The notes under the pieces: model-generated | What the model was told of the DNA's origin: nothing | Seen by the model: the letters and a program-made list of their open reading frames with translations, nothing else | Databases searched by the model: none | Program-made: the position numbers and the translations under genes | Origin: Aricia agestis | Lineage: Eukaryota > Arthropoda > Insecta > Lepidoptera > Lycaenidae | Assembly: GCF_905147365.1 (NCBI RefSeq) | Contig: NC_056408.1 | Location: forward strand, 3,410,001 to 3,474,000 | Direction: 5' to 3' | Length of the DNA: 64,000 bases | Shown here: positions 9,559 to 21,500 of the stretch, piece after piece | Layout of the letters: the number at the start of each line of letters is the position of its first letter | Position numbering within the stretch: position 1 is the stretch's first letter

Positions 9559-12500
9559 ACCAAAATGCTGAACAAGAAGATCGCCGTAGCCGTCGCCGTG
9601 GTGCTCGCCGTGGTCTGCCTGGCGGAGACGCGGGAGGAGAATCCTCACAATATGGCGGACGCACTGCGCCTGCTGCAAGAGCTGGACCACCTGTACACCC
9701 AGGCGGCCAGACCGAGGTATGACGTCATATGTGTTTGTGTGCGTGAGGGAGGGAGGCGTGGGAGGAGTCAGATAGAGGTTGCGCTGCGCCTGCTGCAGGA
9801 GCTGGACCACCTGTACGCCCAAGCACCAAGACCGAGGTATGACGTCATACATGTTTGCGTGCGTGAGGGATGGGGGCGTGGGAGAAGTGAGATAGTGAAT
9901 GCGTTACGCCTGCTGCAGGAGCTGGACCACCTGTACACCCAGGCACCAAGACCGAGCTATGATGTCATGTGTGTTTGAGACTGTGTGTGTAGCGGGAGGA
10001 GAATTCTAATGATATCAGATATTATGGCGGACGTGCTACGCCTACTGCAGAAGCTCGACAACCTGTAAACCCAGGCGCCAAGACCGAGGTATGACGTCAT
10101 ATTATTATGTATTTGTGTGAGAGTGTGGTAGAAGGAAAATCCTCACGACATGGTAGACGCACTGTGCCTGCTTCAGGAGCTGGACCATCTAAGCACCCAG
10201 AAATGACATAGTTGACGTGCTGCGTCATTTGTAGTTGTAGTTGTAGGAGATGGACACTACACCCGCTTGGGTGTCATGTCAACATACCTTGGTTGGACTG
10301 CTTAGTCCAACCGAGGTATGTTGACATTTATACCACTTGGGGCTTAATTAACAATGTACTTTGACTCGCATTAGACAACTCACCTACCCAATACACCAGG
10401 CCAACTAATATTTGTCGTTCTAAGCTTAAAACAACGAAGTTTCCGTATTTGAATCCAGAGGAATGACGTCACGTGCATGTGTGCGTGCATCATTACAAAC
10501 TCTACAATTATAGTGTGGTTAATTTAACTACTGCATTACCTTAGGCTTACCGAAGTTATTTAATTACCTGTTGAAACAGTAGCAGATCCTGTTTCAGCAA
10601 CTCGCCTTTAGGCAAGGAAACACTGAATCACTAACTTTACGAAGTTTGCCATTGTTAAATGAAAGGTTTGGACTAGAGTATACATAATGTCTGCTTTAGA
10701 ATCTCTGAGAGATAAATTTAAAGAAATTGGTATTCTAACTGTTGCTTCTCAATACATTTTGGATAATGTAATATATGTTAGAAAAAATATAAATAAATTT
10801 AAAGTTAAAAGTGACATTCACTGTGGAAATACTAGAAATAAGCACAAGCTGGACATGCCAGTGATCAGACTTAGTAAAGTCAGTAAATCTTTTAAAGGTC
10901 AATGTATACGCCTTTACAATAAAATCCCAGAAAACGTTCAAAATCTTTCCATTAATAAATTTAAAAAAGTAGTCAAAGAGCGTTTGTGTGCCAAAGCTTA
11001 TTATAAGGTCAATGATTTCATAGAAGATGGCACATCTTGGGAGTAGGATGGCTTCTTGCAAGGCTACTTCTACATTATTATATTATGACTTACAATTATG
11101 TATGTTGACATTGTATATAATATTAAGTTACAAAATTGTAAACTTTATTTTAAAACAATAATTTTTCTCTCACTTTTTTGGTAAAAAGTGGAACCCGTGC
11201 GAGTTTCTTACGCCGGTTCTTCTCGCCGGGGTAGTTCCCGAACCGGTGGTAGGCATCAGGTAGACATTCTGAAAAAAATTGATTCAAATTTACTCAGAAA
11301 TAAAACATTTTTTATTTATTTTGATTTTTATTTATTTATAACCTACATTCATATTTTTATTAGTCGTCGTTTTTCATGCATTTCAATAGTAAAGAGAAAT
11401 GACGCGAGGCGAGAACCGTACATTTTCTCGAGATAAATATTATATCCGATACGTTTCCTTAAAGTATCTCCATATACAGTCAGTCTCCACATACAGTGAA
11501 CAGATAACAGATAAACAGACAGGCAGACAGACTTTTGCATTTGTAATATTAGTGTAGGAGGAGTTGAAACAAAGTATACAGATTGTTTTTAAACTATTAC
11601 AGTGATGTAATATTCAACGTGTAAAGCGAAATAAGTTTTGTATCGTACAGGGAAAACTTTTTATTCCCTTAAGGTTGCGTATATTCTAAAACTCGCTTTT
11701 AACGTGACAGACACTAGACAATAAACTGTGAAGTATAGGTATATATTATAATGTATACTGTGTGAAGATGTAATACATTATAGAAAACGAGCTTTTGCCC
11801 GCGGCTTCGCTCGCGTTAAGAAGTATTATTATATACAAACTTTCATCCCCTATTTTAACCCCTTGGAGGTGGAATTGATCAAAATCTTTTCTTAGCGGAT
11901 GCCTACGTCATAATATCTACCTGCATGCCAAATTTCAGCCCGATCGGTCCAGTGGTTTGGGGTGTGCGTTGATAGATCACCATGTCAGTCAGTCACCTTT
12001 GAGTTTTATATGTATAAGATAGTAAAAAGTATAATAATATTATTATCTAGCTAATAGTTGGGGAGGGGAAGGGGGGATTTCGGGACAAGCTCGAGCGTGT
12101 CAGATTAACCCGTTGATCGTTGAAAAATGAGACACAATAGAATTTCTATTGTGTCTTGGTCACTGGTGACCGTATAGGGCTTGAAGAATTAAGCTTGTAT
12201 AATGTATAGGCTTCCGACATGTGTCTAGTTATCAAGGTATAGAAATCAGATATCAGATAGTTATAACTCCAGGGCCTGTAGACAAGTGGCAAAGCGCTAA
12301 CGCTAACGATAACGCTAGCGCTACAAAATGTATGCGATTTGACTTATGTCATCGCTTCGCTAGCGAATACTAATGTCAAATCCATACATTTTGTAGCGCT
12401 AGCGTTAGCCGAATGCCGAAGCATGGCTCTCCCACGTATAAAACTTACTGTTACTGTTACTTCTTCACGCCTAAAGCCCTGAACCGATTTTACTGAAATT

Positions 12501-15500
12501 TGGTATGAAGATACTTTAAGTCCCGGGGAAGGACATAGAATACTTTTTATCCCTAATAAATATAGGGCTCGCGTACTATATTCGGCGAATAAATATTTTT
12601 TACGTCTTAAAAGTACATTTTTGTCTCTACATCATTGCTTAATATGTGAATCTAGATGTCGATATCAATGTGACACCCATATTATCACGTTTTCACATCG
12701 AAAGGGGAGATTGGAAAAGTTGATAGTGGTCTTGGATGAGTGCCAACGATAGTTCATTGACTTATCTAGACTTAGCGCTTTTAATCCTGGAGAGTCTAAG
12801 TTCTTAATACGGTGTTAGTAGTTAGACGTTTAGCTAATTATGGTGATAACTGATAAGTAAGCAATAGATACTTATTGATCGAGGAATAGGATCAATTTAT
12901 GTAATATAACTACTACTTTAAATACTTTTTCTGCATGCGTAAAAAAAAAACTTCCCGGAAACTGTACATTTTTCCGCGAAAAAGTAGCCTCTGTCCTTAT
13001 TCGTGATCTATTCTGTATTTTGTTTAAGTGGTAGTTTGTGAGATCGCGTTCAAAGTTGAAAAACTCTTCAGCTTTATATTGTAAAGTATAATAATAATAG
13101 CTCCCACACCGATTTCGGTGACGGTGGCCGGTTTCATTGAAACCAGGCCAGCTACGCAGGAGTAATTTTATAGTGCCCAAGTGTGTGCGCAGTACACAAG
13201 AGCACTCTCTATTCCTTTACTCTCATAACCCAGTGGGACGGAAGACCGACACGACTGGCGAGAAATCAGGCGCAGGACCGACTTTTTACATGTCCATCCG
13301 ACGCATGGATCATCTTACTTGTCAGACAATCAGGTGATCAGCCTGCATTGTCCTAACCAAACTTGGAAATAATATGTTTCCAACGCGGGAATCGAACCCA
13401 CGACCTCCGAGTCAAGAGCCGCGCTCTGTACCACTAGACCACGGAGGCGTCTCTAGTATGTAAAGTATAGAATATGACAGTCAAGGTGCTCCTAAACATT
13501 GTCGTAATACTACTAAATTGGATGTGTTGCTTTATTAATTTCTTGTGAGGGAGAGCCCAGCTCATCTCCCCAACATAGGGTCTGAGAAAAACTCAAGTCA
13601 TTTTTTCAAAAAATTGTCAAATTTCACGCATTTTATGAAACAACTGTGACGTCACATTTCTCAGATGACGTCAGCGTACTCAAGACAATATGAAACATCC
13701 CCGGTAGTAATATCTTATATCAAAATCGTAACGTGATAATAGCAATTTCGGTGTTGGGAGTTATAATAATGTCGAGTACGGAGCTTAAGGATTCGTCGTA
13801 TTTAGTTTCATAGTTGATGGGTATTGTTTTCGATGAATAGGCTACATATTGAAGTTATTTACGGTGAATTACCACGAACTATTTACGCCTTCACCATTTT
13901 GTAAGGTAAAAAAATATTGCCTTGAAATTGTTCCCAAAAGACTGGACGGTGGACGGTCGTGGTATTTTTCTATGAAAAATCGTGACTTAGTAACGCTATA
14001 TCTGTGAAGAAATTAGGCAAAATTCTTAGTAGAAATAACTTTTCTTTGGCATGTAAGTATATAGCTAGAAGGACTTTTCTCAGTACCATTTTTTTTTATT
14101 CTGTAAATGTACTTAACTCATAAGAAGGTAGAGTTTGAGATATTAACACAAAAGAAAGGTCTGAGTAAACTTCGAAGGCTTCAAAATTTCCTGGTCCCTT
14201 TTCTTTGAATCTTCAAAAAATCAAAGGAATCATAAAACAAAGTGAACCTTTAGAAGTATTTTTAGGAATTGACCCATAATTATTATTTAACTACTAATTT
14301 TTGCCTCGTCATTTTAATATTTGAGCCTTTTTAAAGTCTTCTTAGAGTAATTTAAGCAATAATATATATAAACGAGCTTTTGCCCGCGGCTTCGCTCGCG
14401 TTAAGAAATATTATTATATACAAACTTTCATCCCCTATTTGAACCCCTTGGGGTTGGAATTTATCAAAATCCTTTCTTAACGGATGCCTACGTCACAACA
14501 TCTAACTGCATGCCAAATTTCAGCCCGATCTCCGTCCAGTGGTTTGGGCTGTGCGTTGATAGATCACTATGTCAATCAGTCAGTCAGTCACCTTTGAATT
14601 TTATATATAAATTAGGTTAAAAATATGAAAATGTTTTTTTTTTCTTAACAGTATTGACTTTCACTCGATCGAGAATTTATTTGTCGTCTGAAAGAAACTT
14701 TTTTCAGATTCAAGGCTGAATCACTATACACACATACAATATATATCTTGTGTTATATTATTCACACAGCGTCACCTTGGTAACTGCCCTTATTTTGTCA
14801 TTGACAGTTATAATATTGCTCTAAACTATAAGCAAAAAATCTAAATACTTTTATGCTTTATTTATATTAGACTTTACTTTTAGTAAATAAAGTCTTATTT
14901 ACAAAAAGTAAACTGAGACTACATAAAAATTACATTTACCCTAAATAAGTTTTATTTAAATGTCTGACAAATTCTAACAAGAGAGTATAATGAACATCTT
15001 TTAAGTTGATAGCGAAAATACTTCAACTCTTCGAGGTACAATATTTAACTTACTTTGACAGGGTTCCAAGTGCTATATAGTATATATGCTATATATTTAC
15101 CAAAATTGTAATGCATTGTTTTATCTCTGACGAATACATAGGAGTGCTATAAGTTCGACGTGTCTCTCAGCTCCCGTTATGTCTGTCCTATAAAGTTAAT
15201 ATACCTAGTCTAATAGAACAACAATCTCGAGCTGTCAAACGAAATCGAAATTGGTTTACATCTGTGTGTAAAAATTTGTTTACGTACTCGTATACACTTA
15301 CACAAGCATCTATCTAAGACATTAAATTGTCAACGTTCCGATAAGTGCCGACTGGACGTTAAACAGATGAAAAAAATTGGTTCTGCTGTCGTGTATCACA
15401 CGTCTCTTTTTACCACGCAGTGTTACTGATAGTGACATCTCGCTTGCTCAAGCTTTTGTTTCTCTATTATTCCGCTAGGTATATTAACTTTATGGTCTGT

Positions 15501-18500
15501 CCATGTCGTAGCATATAAACGAGTTAGCCGATTTTGATCTAATTTTTTTTAAAGCGAGAGTAGTCATCATCAGCTCGTTTTCATTATTTGAATACTAAAT
15601 TAATAAAATTCCTTTTATTTATTATATTTATATGCAATATTATAATTCATAGTTATAATAACATTATGAAACCGGCATTATATTGAATGTTAAAACAATT
15701 CTCTCCAACTCCACACGGCTGCCCCGTGAGGACGTCCCCAGAATAGTTATTATAACTTTTATAATTTCGCTTTGATAGTTATGTGGGTCTGCAATTTTTA
15801 CCCTACTCCATCCGAAATATAATAAAATAAGCGAACTAGTTTGTCCATATAAATTAAACTCGTGTGATTGCAAGTGTATTTTAAACCATGAAAATTCAAT
15901 ATAACAATGCTCGAAAAATATGAACATTCGTTAAAATAAAATAAAATAAAATGAATGCTCCACTCTGTGAAAATCTATCAAATATTCATTTCTATGAACC
16001 TACCAGCGGGGCTAAAATGGTCGCTTTGGAGAATCATACTATGAATCATAATAATATTATGATTTTTAAATCTCAAAATAGTCACTGTGCTTAAATGCTT
16101 GCAATATAAATTCATGTTTAGTAATTCGTACTAATTTGACATTCGTCAGTTTTCAGTTTTGACAATTCATTTGCTGAATTGATTAAGAGGAATTGCTAAA
16201 TGTGACCATTTTAGCCCACAGATTTTATCCCCTCAGGTTATAAAAAAATCGGTCATAAAACATTGATTTATCATCGAAGAAATTGATCCATAGGCAGTTT
16301 ACAGACCTACGTCATTTGGTCGGGTTATGTTAATTCCATGTAATTCGTTATTTGTCAGTTGGGTTTGACATAACGCGACCAAATTACGTAGATCCGCCAT
16401 CTGTCAATGAATCAACCTCTCTGATCATTTGCCATATTTTTATCATTATTACGTATTCTCTCTACACTTTGATGGGTAATCCTAAATGCAGTACATGCAA
16501 TATGACAAAGCATTTAGCACGGCATAAACGGTGACATGTATGGCTTTCTAATTTTCTTTGTACGATTCTAATTTGGAATTCTAGTCAGGTTATTACATAA
16601 TCATTTTGCCGGACGGCGCGTGACACACAAGATAGAACCCTGTCAAAAGGAAAATTACAGTGGGGGTCTGAATAAGCAGCTGCGGGCGCGGTCCTTTGAG
16701 AGTTGTGAGCGGTGCGTTTAGTGGCCAGCATAATGAGACCCCTGCGCTAGGGCTGACACATTCTAAATTACGTTATATTATCACCTTAACGGAAGGGATT
16801 GTATAATGTTTTTAGGCTTATTAGATTTGAGTAGGGGTGCGTAAATATGTTATTTGGAAGCTTAAACTAATATGGGTTTTACGTAACGATCAATTTTTAA
16901 GCAATTATTTTTACTAAAATTTATGTTTGAAGGAAATTTTGAATATAAATATATTATATTATAATCAATCGATATATTCTATCTATCAATAAATAAATGT
17001 TCTGGCTATCATTTTTTTTTCTGTTTATTCTTCAATTTTGTTGTTTAAATAGTAACACTTGTCAACCCTAAGCGGGATGCAGATTTCAATGGTTGAATGT
17101 CTTTTTAAATAATACACCGGCTTTGTATGAAAGCTCTGTAATTGAAATAGAAGGATAGAAATTCTAAATTCAAAATAGATTTTCGAAAAAAAAAAACTTT
17201 TTTTTCTTTAGCTGTAACTTTGTAGGTGCAACGGCAGAAAGCTCCCACATTTTATATTGCCCTAATAATAATATTATACAGAATCGAGTACAACTAATTT
17301 AAAAGCTATCAAGAACTATCATTAAACAAAGATGGACATTGGACATCCAATATTTTAAAAACTTTAACTCATTTTGTAAAACAAAATTAAAGTTTCTCGC
17401 GTTACTTTGAAAAAGTTCTAAATGAACACTGTTGTGCTTTGACTTTGTTTTGTTTGTTCTTGTTCTTGTTATTGGTCTTTGGGTAGCTGTAACATCGGAT
17501 GTGAACCTAATTTAGAACGACGAATATAACTTTTCCTTTAAATTTAACAATGAATTAGAACTAATTCTAAACGCTTACTTTGAAATAGTTATTTTAAGAT
17601 AGCTATCAAAAATGAACATTCAATTTTAGTCATTCAATTTTACTCATTCTTGTACCTCATTTTGGAGGCATAAAACAAGAATTCAAAAAATAACACTACA
17701 AGGCATATTCTTTGTTTTTCTCCAGCGGCATTTATAGGAAAACAGCATAACTCAAAACTTACAAAAGAACCAAAGTATTCCAATATTAACAACTAGTAAT
17801 AGAATTCATTGAGTTCATAAGACGTGATTTTACACCCAAATTCAGTTACTTTGACAAAGTTCTCTAGATCTTACACTTTAAGGGTCAGTAGTTGGTACAC
17901 ATTTCTAATAATCCAAGGGGACACGTTCGGGGAGTAATTAGCCATAGGAATTAGTTTCAGTGCTGCCATCTATTGGAATTACCCTGAGTTATAGTTATTT
18001 TAAACCGATTGGATGAAGACTACGTTATGTGGCGAGTGTCATACAAAATATTATGCTCATAAAGTTAATATACCTAGCGGAATAGAGCAACAATCTCGAG
18101 CTGTCAAACAAAACCGAAATTGGTTTTCATCTGTATGAAAAATATGTGTACGTATACACTTACACAAGCATAATTGAACATGAATTCTATGAGATTAAAT
18201 TGTCAACATGCGGCACACGTGCCGACTGGACGTCAAAAAAAGAAGGCTGCTGTCATGTATCACACGTCTCTTTTTACCACGCAGTGTTACTGATAGTGAC
18301 ATCTCGCTTGCTCAGGCCTTTGTTTCTCTATTCCGCTAGGTATATTAACTTTATGATTATGCTAGTCTTTATAAAAAGAAAAAATAAGTATTTTTCTGTC
18401 GAATTTTAAAATAACATAAAAACTTTTACATTCTTATCAAGATCGGTTTTTACCTGATGTTAGAAAGTTCTATTTTACGAAAGTTAAAAATAATTGTTAC

Positions 18501-21500
18501 TAAAAAAGCTAACTATCTTTAAAGTCTAATCTTTGCTATAAATACTTGCTCACTGAAGTCTAGAATAATCTATTTTTTTTCGTACCAAAGCTAAAAATAA
18601 TTGAAGTTATTTTTACTAAAGCAATGATTTATTATTTTGCGCTCGACCTTTGAGGTTTTGCATAATTCTAAGTTACCTCACTACGCCTTGTACGTGACAC
18701 GACGGATTATAAAATTGCCTGGTCCAATTGTATGATAATAATTAACCGATAAAAAAAATATACGTCAGCTACAAGAATTACGATCACTACACCAAGTTTT
18801 TCTGTCGTAAAGCTGTTTTGTTATAAAAACCCGTGAGTAATTTTTCGTCCAATCAACGGTGAACGATGTAACCATATTATATTATGTACTCTTAAAACTA
18901 CATCAAAGATCAAATCTATAGAGTCAATCTATAGAAAATTGACTCTACATCTTCATTTCCACTGGGTTCTCGTATCTCTTACATTTTTAAAATCCTGATA
19001 TAAATCCCCAATTTACTTTTATACAGGCCAAGTCTTCACCCTGACAAAAAAACCGCCACTGCTAGTCTATAATATTATAGCTATGAATATCCAAAACGCC
19101 ACCGCTTCCAACTTGAACCAAACGCCAAATGAACGTGAACACCGCCGTAGCTTTTACAACTTGTTAAAGTGGCTTAAAAACTGTAACGCATCTTTCGGGT
19201 CCTGATACCCGCTTAGAATAATTTCATGGCGAATTAAACACAAATTGATTTTTAATTTTCAGTTTCTGAAACACGCCTCGAAAATTAAGTGGAAATTCAT
19301 AAGGAAAATCGTTTAAGACTTTGTGGAAATAATTTAATAAGTTTGGCTGATGAAATTTAGATAGTGCTTAGGCTCATTTCCTATGTAACTTAAATCTTAA
19401 TGTTCTACCTAATTTATTTTTTATACTATATTAAGAGCTCACACTCATTTGAGATACTCATTTGTAAGATATAGCGATACAACGTACATATTCTGTACTC
19501 GCAAACAAATAATATTTTAATTGCAATATCCTGTTGCCTGTGATAAGACTGTCGTGTCCTAGTCTCACTAACTTAGGTAGAACTGACAAGTGCCTATGTT
19601 TAGTTTCTTGACTTCATACCTAAATTTTAATAAACTTACTTGTACGTAAGATCATAAAAACCAAAGTATAATAAGAAGAATTAAAGGTATCATTGCATCA
19701 GAGACCACAGTGTTTGGAGTTGGCGGGGTAAATAAATTGTTTGTCGTTGGGGATTGTGTTTGTATTGCTTGGCCGAGTTCAGGCGTGGTTTTACTTACAT
19801 TTATTATTAAATCGTACCTGTTGCTCGAAATACTTTGAGTCACAGGATTGTTTTATAAATTCCGAAAAATGTTCGATTTCGTCGTGATTAATGAATTTCA
19901 ACAAAAAAAGCTGCGAACATCTACTAATGTAATGTACCATCGAGGAAGTTGATTCCTTTGCAATTGACAGACCAACGTTATTTGGTCGAATATGTCAATT
20001 CAATGTTAATTGTGATCTGTCAGCTGGGTTTGACGTAACGCAACCAAACTACGTAGGTCCCCGATTTGCATAGGAATCAACTTCTCTGATAGTACATTAA
20101 CCCCCTTACTAATAAACGTTGTATAAGCTTTGAATAGGTTATATAGTGTTTTGTTCCTGTCACACAAGTTACATTAATTTTAGATTGAAGAAGACAAAAC
20201 ACTGTATAACTATTCAAAGCTTATACAGCGTTTATTAGTAGGGGACTTATGTTTAAGGAAGGAAAAAGTGTATATTTTCATAAAAAGGTTATTTCTAAAA
20301 ATAGCTACCTTTTCCTTATTGATGTACAAGTAGATTTTCTTTATTGTTATTATAGCTTATAATATTATGTAGTTCTATTAATATCTAAGAGTTTACTGTT
20401 GGCAATCTTAATAGGTTGCTAAATAACTCTTATGTACAAAATTGTCTGAATATACTATATTATTTTCAGACTTTTATAAAACAAAAGATTTATGGTTAAA
20501 ATGGTTTGTGGTAAAAAAAAATGGGTTAAGAGTTAATCTTAGGGTTATTAAAAATATTATTGGGGTTCAGTACTTTGGTGCCTTTACACATTAATTTTGG
20601 TATGAAGTGACTATTAATATGATAACGAAAGATTTTTGGAAAATATTCCCACGTCTAATTAATAAACGTATACGTTTATTAATTAGACGTGAATTAGACT
20701 TATGTGTGGTTAAATATATTTAACCACACATAAGTTAAGGAGAACTTCCGTATATTATTGAATGCAATAGTAATTAATGTAAACCAACTTTAAAATACCT
20801 TACCAATATAAATTTTTATGCAATGAATCTATCGTTTATTCCTTATCTCTCAAGTGACTTGACACGGATAAAATATTGACAGTGTATCGTACTATAAAAG
20901 AAATAGATTTATATGCAGATGGCGGACCATCATTATTAATTAGTCGGGTTTATGACAAGTTAATAATATTGTTCTTGATGTGACAGCTGGATTTGACATA
21001 ACCCAACCAAACTACGTAGATTTACCAGCTGTCCATGATTCATCATCACGCGGGAATCGTATGTTTTCTAAAATTATCCTATGTCCTTTCCCGGGACTAA
21101 AAGTATCTTCATACCAACTTTCAACAGCGTTCGGTTTGGGTTGGAGGAGATAACAGACAGACAGACACACGCGCATTCGCATTTATAATATTAAGTATGA
21201 ATTATAAAGGAGCTAGAGTATAGACCAGACCATAGATTAGTTTGTGCAATCAGAGAAGTTGATTCCCGGGCAGATGGCGGACCTAGGTAATTTGATCGCG
21301 TTGAGTCAAATTCATCCGGCTGATCACAGCTAATATTGAATTGACATAAGCCGACCACATGACGTTGGTCCATCTACTGCCTAGGAATACGTGGGAGAGC
21401 CACGCTTCGGCACGAATGGGCCGGCTCGACCGGAGAAATACCACGTTCTCACAGAAAACCGGCGTGAAACAGCGCTTGCGCTGTGTTTCGCCGAGTGAGT

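Noticed and set aside
9481..9852. Minus-strand frame of 123 codons
   Set aside because: It is the antisense shadow of the NPF exon repeats, with repeating VQLLQQAQ-type words produced by the 120-bp units.
9781..9978. Unit 2 or 3 of the NPF array as a skipped-in cassette exon
   Set aside because: No AG acceptor upstream of these units gives the phase needed after exon 1's AG| end without a stop (for example after 'gtcag' the frame reads TAG). Only alternative donor use or read-through keeps the frame.
10687..11046. 119-codon frame as a host gene
   Set aside because: Its end and 3' UTR recur almost identically at 31488-31855 with different 5' borders, the mark of 5'-truncated LINE copies.
13380..13450. 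tRNA gene (minus strand)
   Set aside because: tRNA-like A and B boxes are present, but it is the head of a longer SINE with target duplications and no proper acceptor stem; the same applies at 26508, 28990 and 53265.
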